Positions 25,402 through 35,300 are shown, numbered from the stretch's first letter. The stretch: DNA of 64,000 nucleotides from Bog-159 sp049511415 (GCA_049511415.1 JBEKYC010000002.1:1-64000); one strand, 5' to 3'. Notes: generated from the sequence alone by a model not told the origin. Numbers and translations: made by a program.

Positions 25402-26037
25402 ATGGGTCCGATTACATTAACGCTGTTAGTCGTCCTGGGAGCCTTACTTCTCATGGTGCTGAAGAAACTTTTTGAGCGGCCCGCCGCGGCGCCGGCCGCT
25501 CCGCAACAGGATCTGACCAGCCTGACGGTAGCCGACGCACGGGTGGGCGACAACATTTCGGTGTCGGGCGCCGGGGACAACATGAGCGACCTGGATTTCA
25601 CGGTGGATCATTCCAGCCGCTACGAGGCCGGCGAGAGGCAGTGGTTCGATATCGGCGGCAAATACGGCGGGCGGCGGGTCGTGCTGGAAGTGCGCAACAT
25701 CGACGATGAACTGGATGTGCGCGGCTTCCTGGATGGCCGCAAGCTGACGCTCGAAGACCTGGGTCTTTCCGAAGACGATCTGGCGCAGATAGACGAACGC
25801 CAGAATACGGCCGACAATTTTCCGTTCGACGGCAAGAACTGGTATTACCTGCTAAGCAAGGAAGTAGGCGTCTTTCACGACGGGCAGGCGCAGGGCGCCG
25901 GCTTCTACGGTTGGGAGTTTATCGAAGAGACCGGGCAGCGATACCTGGCAGTCCGCAAGCGCGAGGGCGAGCCGTTCAGCGCAAGTTTGGCCGTCAAGCT
26001 GAATCCGGGGGATATCACAGTTTTCCGGGGCGCTTGA
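25402..26037 (+). CDS. Membrane-anchored DUF4178-like protein
   Basis: A 211-residue protein with one N-terminal transmembrane helix (LTLLVVLGALLLMVLKKLF), a Pro/Ala-rich linker and a soluble domain. The domain has the DUF4178/DUF2491-type pattern: VGDNISVSGAGDNMSDLDF, then WFDIGGKYGGRRVVLEV, then a late block with the pair KNWYYLLSKEVGVFHDG and FYGWEFIEETGQRYLAVRK. Proteins of this kind are regularly found next to PspA homologues (YjfK in E. coli). It starts nine bases after pspA. A palindromic repeat separates it from the fourth gene. Confidence 0.65.
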   Translation: MGPITLTLLVVLGALLLMVLKKLFERPAAAPAAPQQDLTSLTVADARVGDNISVSGAGDNMSDLDFTVDHSSRYEAGERQWFDIGGKYGGRRVVLEVRNIDDELDVRGFLDGRKLTLEDLGLSEDDLAQIDERQNTADNFPFDGKNWYYLLSKEVGVFHDGQAQGAGFYGWEFIEETGQRYLAVRKREGEPFSASLAVKLNPGDITVFRGA

Positions 26038-26047
26038 AAAAGAATTA

Positions 26048-26130
26048 ATTGGCCACCGATGAACACAGATGAACACGGATAACACAACACCTGTTTTATC
26101 TGTGTTCATCTGTGTTTATCTGTGGCTGAT
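26048..26130. repeat. Dispersed palindromic repeat, copy 4, inside the PspA unit
   Basis: TTGGCCACCGATGAACACAG with ATGAACACGGATAA forms the left arm and TTATCTGTGTTCATCTGTG with TTTATCTGTGGC the right. It begins about ten bases after the stop of the DUF4178-like gene and ends about 25 bases before the next start, again lying between two genes of one apparent operon. Confidence 0.87.
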
Positions 26131-26154
26131 TCTGGTTTTAGCAAGGAGTACATC

Positions 26155-27666
26155 ATGAGCCGGCGAGGGCTTGAGGTTTTAGCCGTCATTCTGACCTTTC
26201 TGATTGTGATTGTCCTGTTCGCGGGACTGGACAATCTGCCGCGCAAGGTGCGGGCGGACATTAGTCAGGAAGCGCAGCAACTGCAGCAAGCCCAAAAGCA
26301 ATTTCAGAGCGCACAGAGTACGGTCACACAGGACCTTAGCGCCGATCCCGAGCTATTCCACGCGCACGACATGAACACGGCGTTTCCGGAGCGTTTCCGA
26401 ATCGCCGCGGGTGAACTGACGGGCGCGCAACGGGATGCCGCGGCGCTCGATAAGCTGCTGAAGTCCAACCGGCGGCAGGATGCCGAGCAGGCGCAGAAGC
26501 TGCTGAAGGAAGAGAGCGCACTGCGCGCGGCGGCCATCAACGAATCCACAGCCGTCGAGACCGAAGCCCAGCACTGGGTGGACATGAAGCGCCATCTGCC
26601 CGACGAACTGAAGCAGATGGCGGCCGATCACCAGACGCTGGAGCATTGGGACTTTGGGCCCGTCACGGCGGTCATCACGCGCGCCGAGACGGATTGGCCG
26701 CAGAAGAAGTCCGACTTGGATACACGGCTGATGGCTTTGAAGGCGATACCGGCCGACGGCGAAAAAGCCTGGCAGGCCGGCGATGGCATGCGGCGCAAGG
26801 CGGAATCCAAAGATCTGGCCGGGCTCGACTATGCGGGGCTGCTGACCGATGCGCAGACGCTGCACGACGATGTCACGTCGATTCCCACGCGGACCACCGA
26901 ACTGGAGACGCTGAGCGGACAGCTGTACACGTCGTGGGACAAAGTGCTGGCGGATCTGCGCGACCGCAAGTCAGGCGGCATGCGCGACTACGAAGAAGAG
27001 CTGCGCACGGTGAAGACGAAGTTTCCGGATGCGACCGGGAAGGACGGAGCCACCACTTCGGACGAGATGTGGGTGGAGGTTTCGCGGTCCACGTATGAGG
27101 TCGGCGAGAAAAATATCGGCATGTCTGTGGCGCACAAAGCCGTGGGCAAGTACGATAGCGAAGCCGATGAAGTGCCCGAGCCGGCGGGATTTGCCTACAT
27201 GGCGCCGGTGGGCGACCGCAACCAGTACGGCTACTGGGAGCATGGCTCCGGCGGCAATTTTTGGGTGTGGTACGGGCAGTATGCTTTATTGCGCGATCTG
27301 CTGTGGGGGCATAGTTACCGGCCGATTCCGTCGTACGAATGGGAGTCGTACCGGACGGCGCGGAATTACGGCCAGACTTATTACGGGCACGACGAGGCAA
27401 GCGGCGCCCCGAAATACGGCACGCACGGGACGTTCACGCAGCAGAATTATTCGAGCAGCCGCTACGTGCGCAGCTCGGGGGGCTACGGCAGCTCGAAGTA
27501 TGCCAGCGGCAGTTTGCGGAAGGGCGAGAGCGGCGAAGGGCACACGTTCGGATCGGGAGCGAAGCCGCCCAGTTCGGGGGGATTCAAGCCGCGGAGCGCG
27601 CCCAGTTTTCGTCCGAGTTTCCGGCCGCCTTCAGGGGGACGGTCGTTTGGCGGAAGAAGGAGATAG
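26155..27666 (+). CDS. Membrane-anchored protein with coiled coil and RG/S-rich tail
   Basis: A 503-residue protein I do not recognise. A transmembrane helix (LAVILTFLIVIVLFAGL) at residues 6-24 is followed by a long Gln/Ala/Lys-rich helical region to about residue 290 that should form a coiled coil. A small central domain has EMWVEVSRSTYEVGEKNIG and SGGNFWVWYGQYALLRDL. The last 100 residues are low-complexity, rich in Ser, Gly and Tyr, ending with GGRSFGGRRR. AAGGAG seven bases before ATG 26155 fixes the start. Sequence position suggests an envelope partner of the PspA protein: the helical part could face the membrane coat, and the Gly/Arg-rich tail could bind nucleic acid or aggregate. Confidence 0.65.
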   Translation: MSRRGLEVLAVILTFLIVIVLFAGLDNLPRKVRADISQEAQQLQQAQKQFQSAQSTVTQDLSADPELFHAHDMNTAFPERFRIAAGELTGAQRDAAALDKLLKSNRRQDAEQAQKLLKEESALRAAAINESTAVETEAQHWVDMKRHLPDELKQMAADHQTLEHWDFGPVTAVITRAETDWPQKKSDLDTRLMALKAIPADGEKAWQAGDGMRRKAESKDLAGLDYAGLLTDAQTLHDDVTSIPTRTTELETLSGQLYTSWDKVLADLRDRKSGGMRDYEEELRTVKTKFPDATGKDGATTSDEMWVEVSRSTYEVGEKNIGMSVAHKAVGKYDSEADEVPEPAGFAYMAPVGDRNQYGYWEHGSGGNFWVWYGQYALLRDLLWGHSYRPIPSYEWESYRTARNYGQTYYGHDEASGAPKYGTHGTFTQQNYSSSRYVRSSGGYGSSKYASGSLRKGESGEGHTFGSGAKPPSSGGFKPRSAPSFRPSFRPPSGGRSFGGRRR

Positions 27667-27682
27667 GCATTAACATCTGATT

Positions 27683-28525
27683 ATGTCGAATGTACTCACC
27701 GGAGCAGAGTTCAAGAAGCAATTGCGCGAGGGCGCACCCAAGATGGGGCTGTTTTTGAATGCGCACAGCCCGACCGCGGCAGAGCAGTTGGCGCATAGCG
27801 GCTATGACTGGCTGCTGGTGGATACGCAGCACGGGCCGATGGATCACGAACGGCTTTCGGCCATGTTGTGCGCGATTGCCAGCGGCGGGGCGAAGTCCAT
27901 GGTCCGGGTGGCGGGCTACCACGATCGCGGCGGTATCCAGCAGGCGCTCGATCTGGGCGCGGACGGCGTGCTGATTCCGTACATCAACACCGCCGAGGAA
28001 GCACGGCAGGCCGTGAGCTGCGCGCGATATCCGATGGTGGGGACGCGCTCGGTTTATTTTCCGCAGCGCAGCACCAACAAGGCCGGGCTGCTGGGCTACG
28101 TGGGAAGTGCGAACAGCAACATCATTGTGGCGCTGCAGGTGGAGACGGCGTCGTGCATCGAGAACATCGCGGAGATCGCGGCGGTTCCCGGCGTGGACAT
28201 CCTGTTCCTGGGGCAGAACGATCTGTGCATGTCGATGGGCTTGTACGAGAAGTACGAGTTCCCGCACATGTACACGTCGCCGGAACTGGATGCGGCCACC
28301 AAATCGCTGGTGGAACACGCACACAAGAACAACGTGATCCTCGGACTGTTTCTGTTCGGCACGGCGAGGGTGGGGGAGTTCCTGGAGAAGGGATTTACCT
28401 TCATCAGCATCGGGAACGATCTGCATCATCTGCTGACGCAGGCCACCGCTTACGTGAAGGACATTGAGGCAGTGTCGGTCGAGAAGGGCAGAGCCTGGAG
28501 CCGGCGGCCGACTGCTTTGATGTAG
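27683..28525 (+). CDS. HpcH/HpaI family 2-keto-3-deoxy sugar-acid aldolase
   Basis: A 280-residue class II aldolase of the HpcH/HpaI family. The catalytic His and Asp pair is in LLVDTQHGPMDH, Arg in MVRVAGY, and the metal ligands are the Glu in ALQVET and the Asp in GQNDLCMS. Such enzymes split 2-keto-3-deoxy acids to pyruvate and an aldehyde. The next gene encodes a sugar-acid dehydratase that would make such a substrate, so the pair probably degrades an aldonate (arabinonate, xylonate or similar). TAACAT at 27671-27676 is six bases before the ATG, suggesting a leaderless mRNA. Confidence 0.83.
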   Translation: MSNVLTGAEFKKQLREGAPKMGLFLNAHSPTAAEQLAHSGYDWLLVDTQHGPMDHERLSAMLCAIASGGAKSMVRVAGYHDRGGIQQALDLGADGVLIPYINTAEEARQAVSCARYPMVGTRSVYFPQRSTNKAGLLGYVGSANSNIIVALQVETASCIENIAEIAAVPGVDILFLGQNDLCMSMGLYEKYEFPHMYTSPELDAATKSLVEHAHKNNVILGLFLFGTARVGEFLEKGFTFISIGNDLHHLLTQATAYVKDIEAVSVEKGRAWSRRPTALM

Positions 28526-28545
28526 TCGGCGGTGGGGGCGGAGCG

Positions 28546-30225
28546 ATGAAACTGCGTAGCCAGGAATGGTTCCGCGACCCCGGCTATTACGGCTTTGCCC
28601 GCCGCGCGTGGCTGCGTTCGGAGGGCTTCAATGCCGATGTTTTCGACGGCAAGCCGGTGATCGGCATCTGCAATTCCTGGAGCGAACTGAACAACTGCAA
28701 CGCGCACCTGCGGACGGTGGCCGAAGCCGTGAAACGCGGGGTTTGGATGGCGGGGGGCTTCCCGCTGGAATTTCCCACCATCTCGCTGGGGGAGATGTTC
28801 ATGCGTCCCACCAGCATGCTGTATCGCAACCTGATGGCGATGGACGTGGAGGAATCGATCCGCGCGAATCCGCTGGATGGAGTGGTGCTGTTGTGTGGCT
28901 GCGATAAGACCACGCCGGCGCAATTGATGGGCGCGGCCAGTGCGGATCTGCCGGCGATCATGGTGCCGGGCGGTCCGATGCTGGCGGGGCAGTGGCGCGA
29001 CCGGCGCCTGGGCGCGGGCACGGACGGGCGGAAGCTCTTCGACCTGTTTCGCGCCGGCCGGCTGAGCGAAGAAGAATGGTGCGAGGTCGAAGGCGGCATC
29101 GCGCGCAGCGCCGGGCACTGCACGGTGATGGGAACCGCTTCCACGATGACCAGCCTGGCCGAGGCGCTGGGCATGACGCTGCCGGGATGCGCCAGCGTGC
29201 CGGCTCCGGATGCGCGGCGCTTGGCGATGGCGGAGATGAGCGGCCGGCGGATCGTGGAGATCGTGCGCGAGGATTTGCGGCCGTCGCGAATCATGACGCG
29301 CGCGGCGTTCGAAAATGCCATTACGGTGGATATGGCTTTGGGCGGATCGACCAACGCGGTCATCCATCTGATTGCGATCGCGGGTCGGCTGGGGATCGAT
29401 CTGCCGCTGGCCGATTTCGACCGCATTTCGCGGCGCACTCCGTATATCGCCAATATCAAGCCTTCGGGCGAGTATTTGATGGAGGATTTCCATTACGCGG
29501 GCGGTTTGCCGGCGGCGATGAAGGAGATCCTGCATCTTTTAGAGGGCGACGCTCTCACGGTCACAGGCAAGACCATAAGGGAAAACGTGGCGCATGCGGA
29601 ATGTTTCCGGCGGGAAGTGATCCGCACGGCGGCGGAACCGCTGGATGCGGAGGGCGGCACCGCGATCCTCTACGGCAATCTGGCACCGGATGGGGCGGTG
29701 ATCAAGCAGACGGCGGCGTCACCCGCGCTGCTGCGCCATCGCGGCCAAGCTTACGTGTTCGAGAATCACGAGCAGATGCGGGCGCGGATCGATGCGCCGG
29801 ATCTGCCGGTGGAGGCTTCCACGGTGCTGGTGATGCGGCAGTGCGGTCCGATCGGCGGGCCCGGCATGCCGGAGTGGGGGCAGATTCCGATTCCGCGCGT
29901 GCTGCTCGATCGCGGCATCCCGGATATGGTGCGGATCAGCGATGCGCGCATGAGCGGAACCAGTTTCGGCACGGTGGTGCTGCACGTGGCGCCGGAGTCC
30001 GCGATCGGCGGTCCGCTGGCGGCGGTGCGCACGGGCGACGAGATCGTGCTGGATGTGCCGGCGCGGCGGGTGGATTTGATTGTGCCGGAGGACGAGATCG
30101 CACGGCGGATGGCCGGATTCAGGCCCGCGCCGCCGCACTACGAACGCGGCTACGGCAGGCTGTTCTTGCAGCATGTCACGCAGGCTGATCGCGGCTGCGA
30201 TTTCGATTTCCTGCGCTCACACTGA
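28546..30225 (+). CDS. Sugar-acid dehydratase of the IlvD/Edd family
   Basis: A 559-residue Fe-S dehydratase. Cluster ligands lie in CNSWSELNNCN (Cys), LLCGCDKTTPAQ (Cys) and AGHCTVMGTAST (Cys). DMALGGSTNAVIHL and the C-terminal RISDARMSGTSFGTVVLH are family signatures. TTPAQLMGAASADLPA, rather than the IlvD-type MAAARLN, points to the pentonate/arabonate dehydratase branch and not to isoleucine-valine synthesis. It follows the aldolase by 20 bases. Its last nine bases overlap the convergent HDOD gene. Confidence 0.85.
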   Translation: MKLRSQEWFRDPGYYGFARRAWLRSEGFNADVFDGKPVIGICNSWSELNNCNAHLRTVAEAVKRGVWMAGGFPLEFPTISLGEMFMRPTSMLYRNLMAMDVEESIRANPLDGVVLLCGCDKTTPAQLMGAASADLPAIMVPGGPMLAGQWRDRRLGAGTDGRKLFDLFRAGRLSEEEWCEVEGGIARSAGHCTVMGTASTMTSLAEALGMTLPGCASVPAPDARRLAMAEMSGRRIVEIVREDLRPSRIMTRAAFENAITVDMALGGSTNAVIHLIAIAGRLGIDLPLADFDRISRRTPYIANIKPSGEYLMEDFHYAGGLPAAMKEILHLLEGDALTVTGKTIRENVAHAECFRREVIRTAAEPLDAEGGTAILYGNLAPDGAVIKQTAASPALLRHRGQAYVFENHEQMRARIDAPDLPVEASTVLVMRQCGPIGGPGMPEWGQIPIPRVLLDRGIPDMVRISDARMSGTSFGTVVLHVAPESAIGGPLAAVRTGDEIVLDVPARRVDLIVPEDEIARRMAGFRPAPPHYERGYGRLFLQHVTQADRGCDFDFLRSH

Positions 30226-31095
30226 CTCGATGCCGGCGATTTGTTTGGCGATGCGGCTGCGCATCTCTTCTTCCGGGAACGTGTATCGATTCCAGGGGCT
30301 GGCGGGCAATTGCGCCAGGACTGCGGCGGTAGAGGGTGGCCGGCTCCAGATGACTGCCTGGAAGCCGAGGGCATCGGCGAGCAGGCAGGAAAGATGCGCC
30401 AGGGAGGCCAAGTCGTGCCTGGTGGCGGGCAGATGGTCGTGATGGCAGCCGGCCACGCGCGAATAGGCGGGCGGGAATCCCCAATGCTGGGTGAGCCAGA
30501 GCCCGGCCTGGCAGTGGTCCATCTCCAGGAGCGTGCGTTCGGATTCGAGGCACGCTGCAATGTCCTCGTGCGGAACCTCAAGGACGGGCGTGTACCATTC
30601 GCCGTAGGCCATCAGCAGTCCCAGACGGCCGACATCGTGTATCAGGGCCGCGGTGTAAGCCTCGTCGCGGCCAATATCGAATAGCGGCGCCAGTTCCTCG
30701 GCCAGCAGGGCGGTGGCCACGCTATGCTGCCAGCAGCGTTCCATCGTTTTTGGCTTGGCGGGCTGCCGCAGGAACGATTTGAGCGCTATGGTGAGGGTCA
30801 GCGCCTTGGTGCGTTCGAAGCCCAGAACGAGAATCGCGCGGTGCAGATTATCGATCTGGTGCGTACTGCCATAAAGCGCGGAATTGGCGACCGCCAGCAC
30901 TTGGGCACTGAGTCCGGGGTCCGAGCGCAACAGACCGGCGACGGTTTGCACCTCCGCCCGGTCGTTCGCTACCAGTTGTAGCATCTTCAGAGCCACGGGA
31001 CGGAAGACAGGCAGCTTCAACAGACCGTGGCGGGCCGGCGCCGGCGGAGGAACCGGATGCATGGCTGGATTCGGGGTCTGAGTTACAAATCCCAT
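30217..31095 (-). CDS. HDOD domain protein
   Basis: A 292-residue HDOD (HD-related output domain) protein. LPVFRPVALKMLQLVANDRAE and LRSDPGLSAQVLAVANSA are the usual start of the domain, LGFERTKALTLTIAL follows, and the degenerate HD motif is in AALIHDVGRLGLL, with ERTLLEMDHCQAGLWL downstream. HDOD proteins act in signalling, often as adaptors for two-component or c-di-GMP pathways. No receiver or GGDEF domain is fused. It is a single gene, convergent with the dehydratase and divergent from the CDP-alcohol gene. Confidence 0.85.
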   Translation of the reverse strand: MGFVTQTPNPAMHPVPPPAPARHGLLKLPVFRPVALKMLQLVANDRAEVQTVAGLLRSDPGLSAQVLAVANSALYGSTHQIDNLHRAILVLGFERTKALTLTIALKSFLRQPAKPKTMERCWQHSVATALLAEELAPLFDIGRDEAYTAALIHDVGRLGLLMAYGEWYTPVLEVPHEDIAACLESERTLLEMDHCQAGLWLTQHWGFPPAYSRVAGCHHDHLPATRHDLASLAHLSCLLADALGFQAVIWSRPPSTAAVLAQLPASPWNRYTFPEEEMRSRIAKQIAGIESV

Positions 31096-31170
31096 GTCTT
31101 TCTATCGGCGGGATGGGGCGGAGCATGCAGAGCAGGCGCGGAGGGAAACGGACAGGGCTATCCTGTTACT

Positions 31171-31857
31171 ATGCCTGCCACGCAGAAGAAATTTCAAGAA
31201 GCCGGCCGGGAACAGGAAAGCGTGTTCGCGCCGGTCGAAAGGCGCTGGTTGCGGCGCATGGCGCAGGCTACGCCAGGCTGGATCAACTCCGACCACCTGA
31301 CATTACTCGGTTTGGTCTCGATGTTCTCCGCCGGGTTGTGTTACTGGATGGCACGCGGGAACAAATACATGCTCCTGGCGGTGATCGTATGCCTGGCGGC
31401 CAACTGGGTGGGCGACAGCCTGGACGGGACCTTGGCACGCGAGCGCAACCGGCAGCGCCCGCGCTACGGGTTCTATGTCGACCACATCACGGACGCCTTC
31501 GGGACCCTATTCCTGGTCGGCGGCATGGGGCTGTCGGGCTATATGAGTCCGACGGTAGCAGCGGCCCTGTTGATCGTTTATTTCATGTTGTCGATACAGG
31601 CGTACCTGGCGGCTTACGCTTTAGGCACATTTCAGCTCTCGTATTGGAAGTTCAGCCCCACCGAATTGCGGGTTTTACTGGCACTCGGAAATCTGGCGCT
31701 GCTGCGCTGGCCGATGGGCCAGTTGTTCGGATACCGCTTTCCACTGTTCGATGCGGGCGGAGTCGTGGGCATTCTGGGTATGTCGCTGATGCTGATCGTT
31801 TCGAGCATTCGCAACACCGCGGCCCTCTATCGCGAGGAACGGCTGCCTCCCGGGTAG
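31171..31857 (+). CDS. CDP-alcohol phosphatidyltransferase family protein
   Basis: A 228-residue membrane enzyme that transfers a phosphatidyl or similar group from a CDP-alcohol. The active-site motif runs from SLDGTLARERN to YGFYVDHITDAFG and fits DG-x2-AR-x9-G-x3-D-x3-D. About six transmembrane helices are visible (LLGLVSMFSAGLCYWMA, LLAVIVCLAANWVG, VAAALLIVYFMLSI and others). The substrate is not clear; roles in phospholipid or inositol-lipid synthesis are typical. TATCCT at 31159-31164 lies six bases before ATG 31171, with no Shine-Dalgarno. The frame is open upstream but without homology. Confidence 0.83.
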   Translation: MPATQKKFQEAGREQESVFAPVERRWLRRMAQATPGWINSDHLTLLGLVSMFSAGLCYWMARGNKYMLLAVIVCLAANWVGDSLDGTLARERNRQRPRYGFYVDHITDAFGTLFLVGGMGLSGYMSPTVAAALLIVYFMLSIQAYLAAYALGTFQLSYWKFSPTELRVLLALGNLALLRWPMGQLFGYRFPLFDAGGVVGILGMSLMLIVSSIRNTAALYREERLPPG

Positions 31858-31911
31858 CATCGCCAGTTTTGGGTTTATTGATATATAAGGGTCTAAAATC
31901 ATAATAATGAT

Positions 31912-31937
31912 GGTTCGAAACATGCTTGTTTCGAGCC
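31912..31937. other. Strong hairpin after the CDP-alcohol gene
   Basis: GGTTCGAAAC and GTTTCGAGCC form a ten-pair stem (one G-U) around a six-base loop. A smaller inverted repeat ATCAT-AATA-ATGAT lies immediately before it. No T-run follows, so it could be an mRNA-stabilising hairpin or a factor-dependent terminator. Confidence 0.55.
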
Positions 31938-31981
31938 TTCACCAGGCGTGTTTCCGAACGAACTTATGACCAAGCCATTGC

Positions 31982-32258
31982 CAGGCGTTTCACGAAGGCG
32001 GAACTCAAGGCACGCTGCCTAACGGGGGACGCAATACAGCGCACCTGAAACCCATTGACGACGTGGACATCACGGCCGCCAAGAGCGTCAACGTGACCGT
32101 ACGTCTGCAGCTACATCAGCGACGTGGCGCCGTACGGGCAGACTGCCGGCGTGGTCCAAGGCTTCCTGGAACCGCAGTCGGGAATCTTTATGCAGCCGTC
32201 CCAGGCGTTTTCGAGTGATCCGCGCAACATCCAGTTGGCGCTCAAGTTCATCTTTTGA
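31982..32258 (+). pseudogene. 3' remnant of an Oar-like TonB-dependent receptor gene
   Basis: The plus strand reads GTLPNGGRNTAHLKPIDDVD and ITAAKSVNVTVR in one frame, then shifts at about 32110 to a second frame reading YISDVAPYGQTAGVVQGFLE, PQSGIFMQPSQAFSSDP and RNIQLALKFIF before the stop. These are the ordered last blocks of acidobacterial Oar-like receptors, ending in the aromatic beta-barrel signature. The block that normally lies between (the R-x-D-FFN-x-FNHP region) has been deleted at the frame junction. The rest of the gene upstream is gone. Its terminator (32281-32304) is still in place. Confidence 0.75.
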
Positions 32259-32280
32259 GCAAAGCGCGTCACTTGATTGG

Positions 32281-32304
32281 GGAGCCTCCGGGCGCTCCTT
32301 TTTT
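32281..32304 (+). terminator. Intrinsic terminator of the lost receptor gene
   Basis: GGAGC at 32281 pairs with GCTCC at 32294-32298 across an eight-base loop and is followed by six T residues (32299-32304). It lies 22 bases after the stop of the TonB-receptor remnant and before the VWFA gene. Confidence 0.8.
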
Positions 32305-32397
32305 GTGGCTGGACGACATGCTCCAGCACAATGGTTAACCCGAAGGCATGGCGTCGCGCGTCCCGTTGAGCTAAGCTACGAAGTCGGGGGCTTGTGG

Positions 32398-35300
32398 ATG
32401 GGAAGGTCCAAGATTACGGCCGCAGGGTGTGCGGTTTTCGGAATTCTGGCGATCGGTCCAGTGGCGGCGCAGCAGGCGCCTCCCGTGGACACGGGGCAAA
32501 CCATACGTTCTTCGGCGACCGAAGTAGTTCTGGATCTGGTGGTGCGGGACAAGAAGGGCAAACTGGTCAAGAACCTGAAACCGGGCGACGTGGAGATCTA
32601 CGAAGACGGGGTCCGGCAGGAAATCCGCAGTTTCCGCATGGTTACGGCCGCCGAAGCGCCGCCAGCCGCGCCGGCGCCGGCCACGCCTGCCGCGCAACCC
32701 GCCGGAGAGCCACCGAAACCGGCCGCCGCAACACATCCCTCGGAGATCCCCCTGCGGGACGCCGACCTGGTTTGTATCATTTTCCACAAGCTGGACGCGG
32801 GCACCAAGAAATGGGCGGTGGAGGCCGCGCAGGAGTTCATCAAAACGCAGGCGCGGCCGGACACTTATATCGGTGTTTTTAATCTCGATTCGCAATTGAC
32901 CCCGCTGCAGCCTTTTACCAACAACCGGGAGCAATTGTTGCGCGCGGCGGCCGGAGCGTTCTTCGGCTCGACGGTAGATATCTCGCAGGCCAGTGAAGCG
33001 GTGCTCAACTCCACGCCTAACTTGCAGCTTTACGTGGGATTTGTGAGCGCCGGTGGAAAATCGGGCGGCGTGCAGGATATGTCCACTACGGGCTCGGTGG
33101 CTATGGCGGCCATCACCGGCGCGGACGTCGACAACGGCCCGGGCGCCAACGCCCAGCGCGGCGACCTGGTCATCGAACGCGAGCAATTCATCGGCATCGA
33201 GGGCGCCAAGCAGATGGGGCAGATCAAGACGCTCATCAAACAACTCAGCCGCTTTCCGGGCCACAAGAGCGTGCTGCTGTTCAGCCCCGGATTTACCACC
33301 ACCGGCGATCCCACAGAGTTCCAGGCCATGCTCAATCAGGCCAACTCGTCCGGCCTTAGTTTTTATGCGTTTGACGCCAATGGCCTGGGCATCACATCCA
33401 CGGCGCAGAGTTCCTCGGTGGCCATGCAGCACGTGACTACGCTGAGCCAGCAGCAGGGACAGTTGGCTCCGGGGGAGGCCCAGCAGAACGTCAGCGCCAC
33501 GGGCGCCGCCGGGGCCATGATGGAGCGGGTCCGGCAAAGCGATTACCAGATCAACGCGGTGCGCACCTCGGACACCCAATCCGGCTTGCGGGCGTTATCG
33601 GAGGGCACGGGCGGCTTCCTGGTGGCCAACACGAACGACTTACGCAAGCCTTTTAAGCAGATCGCGGAAGACTCCGTGGCGCATTACGAAACGCATTATC
33701 ACTCCTCGCTGGCCAAATACGACGGACGTTTCCACAAGGTGGAAGTGAAGCTGGCGCGCGCGGATTGGAAAGTAGAGAATCGGAACGGCTATTTCGCGCT
33801 GCCGGATTTCGGCGCGGCGGGCAAACTCCGCCCCTTTGAGATGGCCGGCCTGATGACCCTGAACGGCAGTCCATTGCCGCACACCTTCGATTTCCGGACG
33901 GCAGCATTCCAGTTCCGCCCAGGGGACGGGAATTCCCAGACCGCCATCCTTTTCGACTTGCCGGGATCGGCTTTGACGGCCACGCCGGTGCCCGAGAGGC
34001 ACGTGCAGCGGCTGCGCGCGGCGCTATTCGCCATGGTGAAGGACGCGGAGGGCAACATTGTCGATAAGTACAGCCGCGAATTCGCCTATGAGATCCCGGA
34101 TGGCCAGTTAGGCGGTATCCAGGGTTCGGTTCTGGATTACACGCACGCCTTCAACCTGCCGCCGGGCCACTATACGCTGGAGAGCGTGCTCTTCGACCGC
34201 GAGGGCAAGCGCGCCAGCACCACCAAGACCGAATTCGAAAGCCCGCAGCGCAAAGGGATTGCGCTGAGCAGCGTGGTGCTGGTCAGCCGCGCAGAGCCTT
34301 TGACCGGCAAGCCCGACGACGACGATCCACTGCTGTTTCAGGGGCGCGAGGTGGTGCCGGCCCTGGACGCCAAGCTGAAGGCGGATGCCAAACCGCTGGC
34401 CTATTTCGTGATCTATCCGGACCGCGCGAGCACGGAGAAGGCGCGGATTCGTGTGTCGTTCGTGGTAAACGGGAAGGTGCTATCGGAGAAGGAGGCGGAT
34501 CTGCCCGCTGCGGACGCCTCGGGAGCGATTCCCATGCTGGTGAACGCGGCGATGCGGCCGGGCGATTGCGAACTCCGCATCACCGCGCTGCAAGGCACGG
34601 ATGCGCCGCAGCAAAGCATTTCCTATACGGTTCCGGGCACGCCCAAACCGGAGGTCGAGGTGGCAACGCAGGGGAGCGTTCCGGCCCCATCCGCGGACGA
34701 CGAGTTGGACTTCAACGTAAAGCTGCCCGAGGTGGATCCGGTGGAGTTCATCGCGCGCGCCAACGTTCCCTCGATCGAGGAGCAGGACCGGCTTTGGCAG
34801 GACACGGTTTCTAGCGCGCTGAACTACTCGGGGAGTCTGCCGAATTTCCGCTGCAAGCGGGAGAATCGGCGCCTGGTGGCGCCCCTGAAGGCCCCGGATG
34901 CCTTCAAACAAAGCGATGCGTTCCTGGAACAACTGACTTACGAGAACAACCGGGAGAGCTACCACACCCTGGAAGTCAACGGGCAGAAGTCGGATGCGCA
35001 CCGCGAGTCGTTGAAAGGGCTGCGGTCCAGCGGGGAGTTCGGCCGCATGCTGGAGGCCACCCTGGATCCGGAAGTGGGCCCCACGTATAAATGGGTGGGG
35101 CACGCGGTGGCCACCGGGGTGTTGTGCGACGTATTTGAAATCGAAGTACCGCGGGAGAAGTCGCATTTCGCTTTCACTTTCAACGCGCGGCGGGAAGTAG
35201 CCCGCGTCACGGGACGGATCTTCGTGAATCCGGAGACGCATCTGGTGCGGCGCATTACCTTGCAAGGTTCGGATCTGCCCAAGGATTTCGGGTTGCAGTC

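Noticed and set aside
32371..33579. 402-codon minus-strand open frame opposite the VWFA gene
   Set aside because: Antisense to a protein with signal peptide and family motifs; no own motif.
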